Assembly (NCBI GenBank): GCA_028279985.1
Contig: JANQMR010000018.1
Span: 186,001-250,000, forward strand
Direction of reading: 5' to 3'
Source of the DNA: Woeseiaceae bacterium
GTDB lineage: Bacteria > Pseudomonadota > Gammaproteobacteria > Steroidobacterales > Woeseiaceae
Length of the DNA stretch: 64,000 bases
Part shown: piece after piece, positions 34,989 through 45,353 of the stretch
Layout of the letters: every line of letters starts with the position of its first letter
Numbering within the stretch: position 1 is the stretch's first letter
The notes under the pieces: generated by a model
Told to the model about the DNA's origin: nothing
Database searches by the model: none
Seen by the model: the letters and a program-made list of their open reading frames with translations, nothing else
Program-made: the position numbers and the translations under genes

Positions 34989-36485
34989 ATGGAATACTTT
35001 ACGACTACCAGCAAGGCGTCACGGCGTGCCGTGGATTGTGTGATCGTCGGCGTCTACGAACGCGGCAAGCTCGGCGCCGGCGCGGCCGAGATCGACCAGG
35101 CCGCCGGCGGTGAAATCGTGAGGCTCATCAAGTCCGGGGACGTCTCGGCCAAGCTCGGCCGTTGCACCGTATTGAGGGACCTTCCCGGCGTGTCCGCCGC
35201 CCGGGTTGCCGTCTGCGGTCTCGGCAAGACCAAAGGCTTCGCGGCGCGCGAGCTGCGCCAGGCGACCGCGGCCGCCATGCAGGCAATCGCCGGCAGCAAG
35301 AGCCGCCAGTTGCTGACGACGCTGACCCTCGAGAACGCCAAAGACACCGATTTCTACTATCGTGCCCGACACTCCGCAGAAGTCATCGGCGAGTCCCTGT
35401 ACCGGTTCACCGAGATGAAAAGCGGCAGACAACCCGCCGGGATGCCGCTCAAGAAAGTCGGGCTGTCGGTCGCCGGTCGCGGCGATGCCGCAAGGGCCAA
35501 ACGCGGCGCCGAACATGCCGGCGCCATCGTCGAGGGCCTGACCGTCGCCAAGGACTTCGGCAACCTGCCGCCGAACGTCTGCACGCCTTCCTACCTCGCG
35601 CGTGCGGCGCGGAAGCTTGCGGGCCGGCACAAGAACCTGACCACGCGGGTCATCGACGAAGCCGAGATGAAAAAACTGGGCATGCACTCGCTGCTGTCGG
35701 TGACGGCCGGCTCGACCCAGCCCGCCAAGCTGATCGTCATGCAGTACAAGGGTGCCGGCACGGATGCGCCGGTGGTGCTGGTCGGCAAGGGCGTGACCTT
35801 CGATTCGGGAGGCATCTCGCTCAAACCGGGACCGGGCATGGACGAGATGAAGTTCGACATGGGCGGCGCCGCGGGCGTGATGGGCGCGATGGCCAGCGTC
35901 GCGGCCTTGCGGATTCCGCTCAATGTCACCGTCGTCGTGCCCGCCGTCGAAAACATGCCGAGCGGCGACGCCACCAAACCGGGCGATATCTTCAAGAGCA
36001 TGTCCGGGCAGACGATCGAGGTGCTCAATACCGATGCCGAGGGCCGTCTGATACTGTGTGACGCACTGACCTTCGCGCGACGCTTCAAACCGGCCGCGAT
36101 CATCGACGTCGCGACACTGACCGGCGCCTGTATCATCGCCCTGGGCAAACATCACACGGGTGTCATGAGTTACAGCGACGGGCTCGCCCGGGAAATTCTC
36201 GATGCCGGAATGCGCGCCGAAGACCGTGGCTGGCAACTGCCGCTGACCGAAGACTACGCGGAACAGCTCAAGAGCAATTTCGCGGATTTTGCCAACGTCG
36301 GCGGACGTGACGGCGGCGCGATCACGGCGGGCTGCTTTCTCGGCAAGTTTGCCGACGGTTTGAACTGGGCGCATCTCGATGTCGCCGGCACGGCCTGGCG
36401 CAGCGGACGCAACAAAGGCGCCACTGGACGGCCGGTGCCGATGCTCGTGGACCTGTTGCTCGCGCGTTCGGGCTCCCTACCCTGA
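34989..36485 (+). CDS. pepA: Cytosol aminopeptidase (leucyl aminopeptidase, PepA)
   Basis: M17 dinuclear-metal aminopeptidase; in E. coli it also binds DNA in site-specific recombination. The 498 residues carry an N-terminal macro-like domain and the catalytic domain with VLVGKGVTFDSGGISLKP (Lys, Asp, Lys), MKFDMGGAAGVMGAM, and the signature NTDAEGRLILCDAL (Asp, Glu, Arg). The ATG at 34989 is chosen for the family start MEYFTTTS; a frame extending 33 codons upstream only translates the 12-bp repeats. lptF diverges; holC follows by 11 bp. Confidence 0.95.
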   Translation: MEYFTTTSKASRRAVDCVIVGVYERGKLGAGAAEIDQAAGGEIVRLIKSGDVSAKLGRCTVLRDLPGVSAARVAVCGLGKTKGFAARELRQATAAAMQAIAGSKSRQLLTTLTLENAKDTDFYYRARHSAEVIGESLYRFTEMKSGRQPAGMPLKKVGLSVAGRGDAARAKRGAEHAGAIVEGLTVAKDFGNLPPNVCTPSYLARAARKLAGRHKNLTTRVIDEAEMKKLGMHSLLSVTAGSTQPAKLIVMQYKGAGTDAPVVLVGKGVTFDSGGISLKPGPGMDEMKFDMGGAAGVMGAMASVAALRIPLNVTVVVPAVENMPSGDATKPGDIFKSMSGQTIEVLNTDAEGRLILCDALTFARRFKPAAIIDVATLTGACIIALGKHHTGVMSYSDGLAREILDAGMRAEDRGWQLPLTEDYAEQLKSNFADFANVGGRDGGAITAGCFLGKFADGLNWAHLDVAGTAWRSGRNKGATGRPVPMLVDLLLARSGSLP

Positions 36486-36496
36486 CGCCGTTACCG

Positions 36497-36916
36497 ATGG
36501 CGCGCATCGATTTTTACGTGCTGAGCCAACCCGGCGAGCAGGCGCGACAGCGCTTCGCGTGTCGGCTGGCCGAGAAGGCCTATCGGCTCGACAACAGTGT
36601 CCATATCCTGACCCAGGATCGGAAATCCGCGGAGCGGATGGATGAACTGCTCTGGACTTTCCGCGACGGCAGTTTCGTGCCGCACGCGATCGACGGGACG
36701 CCCAATCCCGCCCCGGTCAGCATCGGTTGGGACGAGCGGAACGCCGGCAACCGCGACCTGTTGATCAACCTGCGCGAAGAGCTGCCGCCGTGTACCGAGA
36801 CCTTCCAGCGGGTCGCCGAGCTCGTGAGCGCCGACGACGACTGCCGTAAGCTCAGCCGGCACCGGTTTGTCGCTTATCGCGACGCCGGCCACGATATCGA
36901 GACCCACAAGCTTTGA
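36497..36916 (+). CDS. holC: DNA polymerase III chi subunit
   Basis: Clamp-loader accessory protein that bridges the loader to SSB. The 139 residues begin MARIDFYVLSQPGEQARQRF, with FACRLAEKAYRLDNSVHIL, the DELLWTFRDGSFVPH motif (tryptophan and LW-F typical of chi) and INLREELPPCTETFQRVAE. It lies between pepA and valS, the conserved position. Confidence 0.94.
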   Translation: MARIDFYVLSQPGEQARQRFACRLAEKAYRLDNSVHILTQDRKSAERMDELLWTFRDGSFVPHAIDGTPNPAPVSIGWDERNAGNRDLLINLREELPPCTETFQRVAELVSADDDCRKLSRHRFVAYRDAGHDIETHKL

Positions 36917-36943
36917 GGCAGGCCTCGAGCCGGCCCGAGATCC

Positions 36944-39700
36944 ATGGACAAGTCCTACCAGCCCAAAACGATCGAACAGCGCGCGTACGAGCGCTGGGAA
37001 TCCAGCAACTGGTTCGCGCCGGCCGGCGACGGCGAGCGCTACTGCATCATGATCCCGCCGCCGAACGTGACCGGTACCCTGCACATGGGGCATGCGTTCC
37101 AGGACACGATCATGGATGCCTTGACCCGCTACAAGCGCATGGCGGGCTGCCGTACGCTCTGGCAGCCGGGCATGGATCATGCGGGTATCGCGACGCAGAT
37201 GGTGGTCGAACGCCTGCTGAACGTCGAAGGCAGCTCACGACGCGATCTCGGTCGTGACGCGTTCGTCGAGCGCGTCTGGCAATGGAAGCGGCAATCCGGC
37301 GGCCAGATCGCAAAACAATTGCGCCGCATGGGCGCTTCGGTGGACTGGAGCCGCGACCGCTTCACGATGGACGAAGGCTTGTCGCAGGCAGTCACCGAGG
37401 CTTTCGTCAGGCTGTACGAAGACGGGCTGATCTACCGCGGCAAGCGGCTGGTCAACTGGGACCCGGTGTTGCACACGGCGCTGTCCGATCTCGAGGTTCT
37501 GTCGGAGGAAGAGACCGGCCACCTGTGGCATTTCCGTTATCCGCTGGCCTCCGGAGAGGGCCATGTCGTCGTCGCGACGACACGACCCGAGACGATGCTG
37601 GGCGACACGGCCGTTGCGGTAAACCCCAACGACGAGCGTTACGCGCGACTCGTCGGACAGGAACTCCTGCTGCCCATCGTCGGACGCGCCATCCCCGTCA
37701 TAGCCGACGACTACGTGGACCGGGAATTCGGCAGCGGCTGCGTCAAGATCACGCCCGCGCACGACTTCAACGATTACGAGATCGGCAAACGTCACGGCTT
37801 GCCCGAGATCAACGTGTTGACCGACGACGCCTCGCTTAACGACAACGTACCCGAGGCCTATCGCGGTATGGACCGCTTCGAAGCGCGCAAGGCGATCGTG
37901 GCGAAATTCGAGTCCCTGGGCCTGCTGGAGAAAATCGAGGACCACGTCGTCAAAATCCCGCGCGGCGATCGTTCCGGCGCCGTCGTAGAGCCGTATCTGA
38001 CCGATCAGTGGTACGTCAAGATCCAACCCCTGGCCGAGCCCGCGATCGAAGCGGTCAGGACCGGCCGCGTCCGTTTCGTACCGGAGAACTGGTCGAAAAC
38101 CTATTTCGACTGGATGGACAACATCCAGGACTGGTGCATCAGCCGCCAACTCTGGTGGGGACACCGCATCCCCGCCTGGTACGACGATGCCGGCGGAATC
38201 TATGTCGGACATTCCGAGCAGGAGCTGCGCCAAAAACACGGACTGGGCGACGACGTCAGGCTGACCCGGGACGAGGACGTACTCGACACCTGGTTCTCTT
38301 CGGCCTTGTGGCCGTTCAGCACGCTCGGCTGGCCCGGGGAAACCGAAGCGCTCGAGGACTTTTATCCGGGCAGCGTGCTGGTCACCGCCTTCGACATCAT
38401 TTTCTTCTGGGTCGCGCGCATGATCATGATGGGTTTGCGCTTCATGGGCGACGTGCCGTTTCGCGAGGTCTACATCCACGGTCTGATCCGCGACCAGGAC
38501 GGCCAGAAAATGTCCAAATCCAAAGGCAACGTGCTCGACCCGCTGGACCTGATCGACGGCGTCGATCTCGACACCTTGCTCGACAAGCGCACCACCGGGC
38601 TGATGCAGGACCACCTCCGGCCGAAAATCGAAGAAGCGACCCGGTCCCAGTTTCCCGACGGCATCGATGAATACGGTGCCGACGCGCTGCGTTTCACCTT
38701 CGCGTCCCTCGCGACGACCGGTCGCGATATCCGTTTCGATCTCGGCCGCATCGAAGGCTACAAACATTTCTGCAACAAGCTCTGGAATGCAGCGCGTTAC
38801 GTGCTGATGAACACCGAGACGCCGGACGCGGGTGAGCCCGAATTCAGCGCGGCCGACTACTGGATCCGCGCGCGCTTCGACGTTGCGGTCGAGGCGGTGC
38901 ACAAACACTTCGCCGACTACCGGCTCGACCTGGCCTCACAGGCCGTCTACGAGTTTACCTGGCACGAGTTCTGCGACTGGTACCTCGAGCTGTCGAAGCC
39001 GGTGCTGCAATCGGAAGCGGTCGATCCGGCACGCAAGCACGGTACCCGAAAAACCCTGCTCGACGTGCTGGAATCGCTGCTCAGGCTGCTGCACCCGCTG
39101 ATACCCTTCGTCACCGAGGAAATCTGGCTGGAAGTCGCGCAGCGTGCCGGCATCGACGGACCGACGATCATGTTGCAGCCGTACCCGGAAGGCGGTGCCC
39201 GCGATACGCACCGGGAAGCCGTGCAGGACATCGAGTGGGTACGTCAATTCATACTGGGAGTCCGGCAAATCCGCGGCGAGATGGACATCGCTCCCGGGAA
39301 ATACCTGCCGGTACTGCTGCAGGGCGCCTCCGATATCGAGCGGCGCCGTGCCGAAGCGCATTCGGCTTTGCTCGGACACGTGGGGCGGGTCGAATCGGTG
39401 ACGATGCTCGCCGAAGACGAGGAGCCGCCCGCGTCTGCGACCGCGCTGATCGGCGAGACGCGTTTGCTGGTCCCGATGCAGGGCGTCATCGATGTGGATG
39501 CCGAACGCAAACGGCTGCAAAAACAGCAAAACAAGGTCGAAGCCGACCTCCAGCGGGCACTCGGCAAGCTCGCTAACCCGAACTTTGTGAACAATGCCCC
39601 CGAGGCCGTGGTCACACAGGAACGGGAGCGCGTCGAGACCTTCCAGCGCACGCTCGCGCAACTCGCGGAGCAACTCGAGCGGCTGGACGGACTGACGTAA
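36944..39700 (+). CDS. valS: Valyl-tRNA synthetase
   Basis: Class I aminoacyl-tRNA synthetase charging tRNA-Val, with an editing domain. The 918 residues contain [19 protein letters not shown] (HIGH motif as HMGH), the editing CP1 domain with [17 protein letters not shown] and [29 protein letters not shown], and [19 protein letters not shown] (KMSKS). An anticodon-binding domain and a C-terminal coiled coil ([19 protein letters not shown]) follow. Length is normal. It starts 27 bp after holC. Confidence 0.98.
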   Translation: MDKSYQPKTIEQRAYERWESSNWFAPAGDGERYCIMIPPPNVTGTLHMGHAFQDTIMDALTRYKRMAGCRTLWQPGMDHAGIATQMVVERLLNVEGSSRRDLGRDAFVERVWQWKRQSGGQIAKQLRRMGASVDWSRDRFTMDEGLSQAVTEAFVRLYEDGLIYRGKRLVNWDPVLHTALSDLEVLSEEETGHLWHFRYPLASGEGHVVVATTRPETMLGDTAVAVNPNDERYARLVGQELLLPIVGRAIPVIADDYVDREFGSGCVKITPAHDFNDYEIGKRHGLPEINVLTDDASLNDNVPEAYRGMDRFEARKAIVAKFESLGLLEKIEDHVVKIPRGDRSGAVVEPYLTDQWYVKIQPLAEPAIEAVRTGRVRFVPENWSKTYFDWMDNIQDWCISRQLWWGHRIPAWYDDAGGIYVGHSEQELRQKHGLGDDVRLTRDEDVLDTWFSSALWPFSTLGWPGETEALEDFYPGSVLVTAFDIIFFWVARMIMMGLRFMGDVPFREVYIHGLIRDQDGQKMSKSKGNVLDPLDLIDGVDLDTLLDKRTTGLMQDHLRPKIEEATRSQFPDGIDEYGADALRFTFASLATTGRDIRFDLGRIEGYKHFCNKLWNAARYVLMNTETPDAGEPEFSAADYWIRARFDVAVEAVHKHFADYRLDLASQAVYEFTWHEFCDWYLELSKPVLQSEAVDPARKHGTRKTLLDVLESLLRLLHPLIPFVTEEIWLEVAQRAGIDGPTIMLQPYPEGGARDTHREAVQDIEWVRQFILGVRQIRGEMDIAPGKYLPVLLQGASDIERRRAEAHSALLGHVGRVESVTMLAEDEEPPASATALIGETRLLVPMQGVIDVDAERKRLQKQQNKVEADLQRALGKLANPNFVNNAPEAVVTQERERVETFQRTLAQLAEQLERLDGLT

Positions 39701-39878
39701 TCGCGCGAGGGCCGAGGCCGGGATTTGCACGGTATTCTGAGCACTGCATCACAATACCGGCCGCAGGCGGTGCATTTGCCGCGGCAATTCGCGACGATGG
39801 CGGAAGGCGATTCGTCGCGAGTGAGGTCGCAGGCGAGACGGCGGGTGAGGCCGCATGTGAGATAGGATTCGCCAATAC

Positions 39879-39906
39879 ACGATCCACGATCCACGATCCA
39901 CGATCC
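39879..39906. repeat. Four 7-bp tandem repeats upstream of the MoxR gene
   Basis: ACGATCC occurs four times head to tail at 39879-39906, ending 11 bp before the ATG at 39918. The stretch before it (39824-39865) also holds two loose copies of GTGAGGYCGCA. The rest of the 217-bp valS-moxR gap shows no gene. Confidence 0.9.
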
Positions 39907-39917
39907 GAGGATAAGCA

Positions 39918-40883
39918 ATGCAAGGCCGGAGCACGCTCGAAACCCTGCCGGCAGGCAAAGACGCCGGACGCGCGGCACTGGACCATGCGCGTGCGGCGCT
40001 CGGCCGCATCATTCTCGACAAGGACCGCCAGATCTCGCTGGCCCTGGCCTGCCTGCTCGCGCGAGGCCACCTGCTGATCGAGGACTTGCCCGGTCTCGGC
40101 AAGACCATGCTGGCACAGGCGCTGGCGCGCGTATTGGGCTTGAGCTTCAGCCGCATTCAATTCACGAGCGATCTGCTGCCCGCGGACATCGTCGGCGTTT
40201 CGACGTTTCGCAGGGCCACGGGCGAGTTCGAGTTTCAACCCGGGCCGGTGTTCGCGCAACTGGTGCTGGCCGACGAGGTCAACCGCGCGACGCCTAAGGC
40301 GCAAAGCGCCCTACTCGAGGCCATGGAGGAGCAGCAGGTTTCGGTGGACGGCAACACACGCGGTCTCCCGAAACCGTTTTTCGTCGTCGCAACACAGAAT
40401 CCGGCGGACCAGATCGGCACGTTTCCGCTGCCCGAGTCACAGCTCGACCGCTTCCTGATGCGGCTGACGATGGGCTACCCGAACGAACACAACGAGCGCG
40501 AGCTGATCACCGGCCAGGACAGGCGTGCGATGCTCGCCGGCCTCGAACCCTCCGCTACGGCCGACGCCCTGGTTGCACTGCAGGCGGCGGCCGCGACGGT
40601 ACACATGAGTGACCCGCTCGTAGACTACATACAGGCGCTGGTGCGCCAGACCCGCGAATCTCCGAACATCGATATCGGTCTGTCCCCGCGCGGCGCGCAG
40701 GCCCTGGCGGCAGCCGCGCGCGCCCACGCCTACGTCGAAAGACACCCGGGCGTGTATCCCGACGACGTGCAGGCCGTGTTCACCGCCGTTGCCGGACACC
40801 GTCTCAAGGCGGCCGGCAACACCAGCCACCGGGATGCCGCCGAGCTCTGCCAGCATGTCCTCGATTCGGTGGACATTCCCTAG
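39918..40883 (+). CDS. MoxR-family AAA+ ATPase
   Basis: Chaperone-like AAA+ ATPase. The 321 residues show Walker A IEDLPGLGKTMLAQALA, the FTSDLLPADIVG motif, QPGPVFAQLVLADEVNRATP (Walker B), ATQNPADQIGTFPLPESQLD (sensor 1 region) and the lid with GLSPRGAQALAAAARA. In this class the gene is followed by DUF58 and transglutaminase genes; the trio is linked to maturation of cell-surface or metal-dependent proteins, but the client here is unknown. Its final codons and stop are repeated in tandem downstream. Confidence 0.93.
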   Translation: MQGRSTLETLPAGKDAGRAALDHARAALGRIILDKDRQISLALACLLARGHLLIEDLPGLGKTMLAQALARVLGLSFSRIQFTSDLLPADIVGVSTFRRATGEFEFQPGPVFAQLVLADEVNRATPKAQSALLEAMEEQQVSVDGNTRGLPKPFFVVATQNPADQIGTFPLPESQLDRFLMRLTMGYPNEHNERELITGQDRRAMLAGLEPSATADALVALQAAAATVHMSDPLVDYIQALVRQTRESPNIDIGLSPRGAQALAAAARAHAYVERHPGVYPDDVQAVFTAVAGHRLKAAGNTSHRDAAELCQHVLDSVDIP

Positions 40884-40907
40884 CGTTTTGTTCCCCAGCG
40901 TTTTGCA
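40878..40907. repeat. 15-bp tandem repeat covering the MoxR-gene stop
   Basis: 40878-40892 (containing the TAG at 40881-40883) and 40893-40907 match at 12 of 15 positions, sharing AGCGTTTTG. The second copy carries CAG in place of the stop and leads directly into the start region of the DUF58 gene. Confidence 0.75.
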
Positions 40908-40911
40908 GAGG

Positions 40912-41919
40912 GTGGTGTTGCCGAGCTTGCTCGTCCCGGCAAACACGGCCTTGAAACAGCGCGTCCGGCGCTGGGCACGCAAACGGCAGGGTATCGATCC
41001 GCATTCGATCCGCCTGCGCCCGGGCCGTGTGTACATACTGCCCACCGGCGTCGGTATCGTTTTCGCGATCATGGTGTTTGCGATGCTGCTCGGCTCGATG
41101 AACTACAACAACAATCTCTCCTTCCTGCTGTCGTTCCTCCTCGGCGGACTGGGTTTCGCCTCGATGCACGCCTGCCAGCGCAATCTGGTCGGCCTCGAAA
41201 TCGGTTTCGCGGGAACCGATCCGGTGTTCGCCGGCCAGGCCGCGCAGTTCCGGGTCGCGGTGACCAACCCGTCCAGGAACCGACGCTGCCGGATTCGCCT
41301 TTTCACCGACGAGGCCGAGAGCCGGATACACGATCTCGATCCCGGCGAAAGCCGGGTATTCGTGCTGCCGGTCGCTACCGAAAGACGCGGAACCGTCGAG
41401 CTCGAGCGCTTCGGCATCCGGAGCCTGTTTCCCTTCGAGCTGTTTCGCTCCTGGTCGTGGCTGCACATGGACATTCATGGCCTGGTCTACCCGCGGCCGG
41501 CCGACCAGGCACCGCAGCCGCCGGCGACCAGAACGTCGCTCGGCCACCGGCAGCACGACGCGCGCGGCGAAGAGGACTTCGCCGGTCTGCGCAAGTTCGC
41601 AAGCGGCGACTCGCCGAGAAACGTTGCCTGGAAAGCGTACGCGCGCAGCGGTCAACTGCTCTCGAAGCGTTTTGCCGGCGCCGACACCAGCAGCCAGTGG
41701 TTTGATTTCGACACCGTGCCCGCCGGCGATCTCGAGGATCGCCTGTCGGTATTGACGCGGTGGATCGTCGATGCCGATCGCACGCGCGCCGACTACGGTC
41801 TGAGATTGCCGGGGCGCGAATTTCCGCCCGGGCACGGCGAATCGCACCGCGGCCGGTGCCTCGAGGCCCTGGCATTGTTCGACCCCGCTTCGTCCGGTGG
41901 ACGAGAAGCGCATGGCTAA
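40912..41919 (+). CDS. DUF58 domain protein
   Basis: About 335 residues. After a basic N-terminus (ALKQRVRRWARKRQGID) come two transmembrane helices (GIVFAIMVFAMLLG and NNNLSFLLSFLLGGLGF), a beta-rich domain, and the DUF58 core: DFAGLRKFASGDSPRNVAWK followed by ARSGQLLSKRF. DUF58 proteins accompany MoxR ATPases; the core is von Willebrand A-like and the role is not settled. The start is uncertain among GTG 40912, GTG 40915 and TTG 40918; AGAGG at 40907-40911 favours the last by spacing. The 3' end overlaps the next gene. Confidence 0.85.
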   Translation: MVLPSLLVPANTALKQRVRRWARKRQGIDPHSIRLRPGRVYILPTGVGIVFAIMVFAMLLGSMNYNNNLSFLLSFLLGGLGFASMHACQRNLVGLEIGFAGTDPVFAGQAAQFRVAVTNPSRNRRCRIRLFTDEAESRIHDLDPGESRVFVLPVATERRGTVELERFGIRSLFPFELFRSWSWLHMDIHGLVYPRPADQAPQPPATRTSLGHRQHDARGEEDFAGLRKFASGDSPRNVAWKAYARSGQLLSKRFAGADTSSQWFDFDTVPAGDLEDRLSVLTRWIVDADRTRADYGLRLPGREFPPGHGESHRGRCLEALALFDPASSGGREAHG

Positions 41920-43921
41920 GCCGCGGGGCACGGATGGCTCGCTGATCGACAGCCTGCCGTGGACCTTGACCGCAATCGGTTTTGCCCTGTCGGCTCACTT
42001 GCCCTATCTGCCGGTCTGGATCACCGCTGCGTTTTTGGCCTGCGCCGGATGGCGGATCGTCATCGAGCGGCGACGGGCCGCGGTGCCATCGGTATGGGTG
42101 CGGGCAGCGCTGGCGCTGATCTGCTTTCTCGGCGTGCTCGCCACCTACGATACGATCAGCGGCGTCGGTCCGGGCTCCGCGTTACTCGCGATCATGGCGG
42201 CGCTCAAGCTGCTTGAAACCCGTCAGCGGCGCGACCAGTTCGTCCTGCTGTTCATTGCGCTGTTCCTGGTCATGGCAGCGCTGCTTCGCGAACAGTATTT
42301 GTGGTCCTTACCGTATCTTCTGGTCGCCGTGCTGCTGGTCATGACGGCATGGATACGCATGTCGGCCGAGCGCGCCGAACCCCTGGGTCGAAGTCTGGCG
42401 ACGGGCGGGCGCATGCTGGCTTACGCGCTGCCGCTGGCGGTCGCGATGTGGATCTTTTTCCCGCGTATCTCGTCACCGTTCTGGTCGGTGCCGATCGACA
42501 CGAGCTCGGCGGTCACCGGGCTCAGCGATCGGATGAGTCCGGGCGACATCAGTTCCTTGTCGCAATCGGACGCGCTGGCCTTTCGTGTGAAGTTTGACGG
42601 CGAGGCACCGCCGCCGCCGGAACGTTACTGGCGCGGCCTGGTGCTCCACGACTTCAACGGTCGAACCTGGGCCGGCGGCGGGCCGATCGGCAACCGGCCG
42701 GCCACCGAGCAAATCGAATTCGAAGGCGATCCGGTGCGCTACCGCATTACCCTTGAGCCGACCAATCAGCAATGGGTGTTTGCTCTGGAGTTGCCGTTCG
42801 AATGGACGCTGCCGCGGACCCGGATGGGTTTTCGCCAGCAGCTCTACAACATCTATCCGATCGATCAGCGAATCGCCTACGAGGTGCTGTCGTACCCGGC
42901 GTACCGCAACCAAGCTTCCGTCGACGTGCGATCCAGGGCCTGGTACACCGATTTGCCGGGCCGCACCAATCCGCTTACGCGAGCGCTGGCAAGCGAGATG
43001 AGGGCACGGGCCGGTAGCGATCAGGACTTCATTCGGGACGTCCTCGCCCGTTTCAACCGGGAAGACTACTACTACACGCTACGACCGCCGGCGCTCGGCA
43101 ACAACCCCGTGGACCGGTTCCTGTTCGATACCCGGCGGGGCTTTTGCGAGCACTACGCATCGGCTTTCGCCGTCATGATGCGTGCCGCCGGTATTCCGGC
43201 GCGTATCGTGCTGGGTTATCAGGGCGGCGAGTTCAATCCGTTGAGCGGCCAGTACGTGATCCGCCAGTCCGACGCCCATGCCTGGACCGAGGTATGGCTC
43301 GAGGGCCAGGGCTGGCACCGTGTGGATCCGACGGCCGCGGTGGCGCCCGAGCGTGTCGAGCTGGGTATCGCCGGCGCCATAGTCGATGGCGTCGGCGCCG
43401 CCTGGGGCCTGTCGGCGCCGTCGCAAGTGCTGCATCGCCTGGTACTCGGTTGGGACGCCCTGAACGCCCGCTGGAACGAATGGGTACTGGGTTACGGCGC
43501 CGACACGCAAGACACGTTCATGCGCTGGCTCGGGATGGACAACCCCAACTGGCGAAACCTGTTTTTGACCATGTTGGCAATCGTGTTCGGACTGGTAATC
43601 TTGATCGGCGCAGCCCTGACATTCCGGTTGCGGCCGCCCGACAAGGACCGCGCCGCGGTCTTGTACCGGCGCTTCGTCAGGAAAACCGGATTGACGCCCG
43701 CCACCGGCGAAACGCCGAATGCGTTCGCCGTGCGCGTAAGCGCGGCATACGACCGCGCCGAGAAGCCGGTGCGCGCGCTTACGAACGCCTACCTCGACAC
43801 GCGTTACGGTCCGCCCGACCGCTCGGCATTGAAACGACTCGAAACCGCGCTGGCGGAGATTCCCCGGTTTGCCCCGCTCAGGGCTAGGGAGCTTCTGCAC
43901 AAATCTGGCGAGGCTCCCTAG
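41912..43921 (+). CDS. DUF3488/transglutaminase-like membrane protein (TgpA type)
   Basis: About 669 residues. Five or six N-terminal helices are followed by a periplasmic transglutaminase core with Cys in DTRRGFCEHYASAFAVMMRA, His in SDAHAWTEVWLEG and Asp in WHRVDPTAAVAPER, giving a complete Cys-His-Asp triad. One more helix (FLTMLAIVFGLVILIGAALTF) and a cytoplasmic DUF4129-like tail end the protein. The Pseudomonas aeruginosa relative TgpA is essential, with uncertain chemistry. ATG 41912 overlaps the DUF58 stop; GTG 41897 is an alternative. Its stop lies in the first unit of a 14-bp repeat. Confidence 0.9.
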   Translation: MAKPRGTDGSLIDSLPWTLTAIGFALSAHLPYLPVWITAAFLACAGWRIVIERRRAAVPSVWVRAALALICFLGVLATYDTISGVGPGSALLAIMAALKLLETRQRRDQFVLLFIALFLVMAALLREQYLWSLPYLLVAVLLVMTAWIRMSAERAEPLGRSLATGGRMLAYALPLAVAMWIFFPRISSPFWSVPIDTSSAVTGLSDRMSPGDISSLSQSDALAFRVKFDGEAPPPPERYWRGLVLHDFNGRTWAGGGPIGNRPATEQIEFEGDPVRYRITLEPTNQQWVFALELPFEWTLPRTRMGFRQQLYNIYPIDQRIAYEVLSYPAYRNQASVDVRSRAWYTDLPGRTNPLTRALASEMRARAGSDQDFIRDVLARFNREDYYYTLRPPALGNNPVDRFLFDTRRGFCEHYASAFAVMMRAAGIPARIVLGYQGGEFNPLSGQYVIRQSDAHAWTEVWLEGQGWHRVDPTAAVAPERVELGIAGAIVDGVGAAWGLSAPSQVLHRLVLGWDALNARWNEWVLGYGADTQDTFMRWLGMDNPNWRNLFLTMLAIVFGLVILIGAALTFRLRPPDKDRAAVLYRRFVRKTGLTPATGETPNAFAVRVSAAYDRAEKPVRALTNAYLDTRYGPPDRSALKRLETALAEIPRFAPLRARELLHKSGEAP

Positions 43922-43997
43922 TTCTCGCCCCCTAATTCTCGTTCCCTAATTCTCGTTCCTTAGGTCTCGTTCCCTAGGTCTCGTTCCCTAGGTCTCG
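43914..43997. repeat. Six 14-bp tandem repeats containing both convergent stop codons
   Basis: Six contiguous 14-bp units (43914-43927 through 43984-43997) have the consensus TTCCCTAGGTCTCG. The last two are identical. The transglutaminase stop (43919-43921) lies in unit 1, and the MFS gene stop, on the other strand (43988-43990), in unit 6. Confidence 0.95.
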
Positions 43998-45259
43998 CCG
44001 GCACGCTCGTCCCTGACCGCGCCGAGCAAAAGCCCGCCGACGACGAACAGCGGCAACAGCACGAGCAGCACCCATTGGGGCTCGTCGGCGAAGCTTGCCG
44101 CAATACCGACCAACAGCGGCCCGAGGACATGCGAGAGCTTGGTGATCATGTTGTAGAAGCCGAAAAACTCGCCCGGCGCATCGGCTGGTATCAGGGCCGC
44201 GTACAGCGACCGGCTCAGGGCCTGCACGCCGCCCTGCACGCAACCGACGATGATCGCCATTACGTAGAACTGCCAGACCTCGGTCATGAAAACGGCCCAG
44301 GTGGATACCGCGACATAGATGAACAAGGCGAAGTAGAGACCCCGGCGCGGACCGAAACGTTGACCCATCACGCCGTACAGGAAAGTGGCCGGAAAACCGG
44401 CGAAGTTCGTGATCAGAAGCGCCATGACCAGGTCCTGCTGCTCGAAGCCGAGACGCTGACCGTAGTTGACGGCCATGAAAATGACGGTGAACACGCCGCC
44501 GATGTAAAGCCAGTAGCCGACCAGGAACAGCACGACGTTTCGATAACGCCCGACGGCGCGGATCGTTGCGCCGAGCTCCCGGTAAGCCGCGGCAATGACG
44601 CCGCGCGTTACCGCCGCGGCGTTTTTGCGCTCGTAGACGAAGTACAATACGGGCGCGCTGAACAGCGCCCACCATGCGCCGACGGTGACGAAAGCAAACC
44701 GGATGACCGCATCGGCGGAGTCGAAACCGAAGCGGGCGGGCGCCAACAACATCCATACGTGCAAAGCCAGCAGCACCGCGCCGCCCAGGTAGCCCAGCGA
44801 GAACCCCAGCGACGAGACGAAACTGTAGTACCGGGGTTCCGTGACGTCGATGATCAGCGAATCGTAAAAGACGATCGAGCTGTAAAAGGCGATCGACGCG
44901 AACAGATACAGCGCGAGCGCAAGCGGCCAGCCGCCCTGCCCGACCGCGCCCAGCGCAGCCGTCGCTGCCGCGCCGATCAGCGCGAATACGAACAGGAAAC
45001 GCTTGCGGTAGCCGCCCTTGTCGGCAATCGTGCCGAACACCGGCGCCACGATACAAACCACGGCACTGGAGGCAGCCGTGATCCAGGCCAGCCTCTGAGT
45101 GACCTCGGCGCCACTGTCGCCCGCACTCCAGTAGCTACCCAGGAACAAGGGAAACAACACCGCCAGCACCGACAGCGCGAACGCGGAATTGGCCCAGTCG
45201 TAAAACGCCCAGGCGAGAACCCGGCGATTCGTGACGGCTGAAAGCTGTTCGAGGTTCAA
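43988..45259 (-). CDS. UMF1/Atg22-like MFS transporter
   Basis: 423 residues with about 12 transmembrane helices. The N-terminus RRVLAWAFYDWANSAFAL is diagnostic of the UMF1 (Atg22-like) branch of the major facilitator superfamily, and GTIADKGGYRKRFLF is the conserved cytoplasmic loop after helix 2. VQGGVQALSRSLYAALIP and EFFGFYNMITKLSHVLGP match the second-half motifs. Fungal Atg22 exports vacuolar amino acids; the bacterial substrate is unknown. It converges on the transglutaminase gene through the shared repeat. Confidence 0.85.
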   Translation of the reverse strand: MNLEQLSAVTNRRVLAWAFYDWANSAFALSVLAVLFPLFLGSYWSAGDSGAEVTQRLAWITAASSAVVCIVAPVFGTIADKGGYRKRFLFVFALIGAAATAALGAVGQGGWPLALALYLFASIAFYSSIVFYDSLIIDVTEPRYYSFVSSLGFSLGYLGGAVLLALHVWMLLAPARFGFDSADAVIRFAFVTVGAWWALFSAPVLYFVYERKNAAAVTRGVIAAAYRELGATIRAVGRYRNVVLFLVGYWLYIGGVFTVIFMAVNYGQRLGFEQQDLVMALLITNFAGFPATFLYGVMGQRFGPRRGLYFALFIYVAVSTWAVFMTEVWQFYVMAIIVGCVQGGVQALSRSLYAALIPADAPGEFFGFYNMITKLSHVLGPLLVGIAASFADEPQWVLLVLLPLFVVGGLLLGAVRDERAGET

Positions 45260-45353
45260 CGGTTGCTCGAGCCGGTCGCTGCGGTGTCGTCGATATCGAC
45301 GATATCGGCGGTCATCGCGACGCTAGGGAACCTTTGCATCAGTCCGGCGAGGC

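Noticed and set aside
35019-36374. 451-codon minus-strand open frame opposite pepA
   Set aside because: Antisense shadow of a clear M17 aminopeptidase.
37235-38908. 557-codon minus-strand open frame opposite valS
   Set aside because: High-GC antisense shadow; the plus strand has all valyl-tRNA synthetase motifs and the shadow has none.
39879-39906. Could the short arrays be CRISPR?
   Set aside because: Units of 7-15 bp are contiguous without spacers and no cas gene is present.
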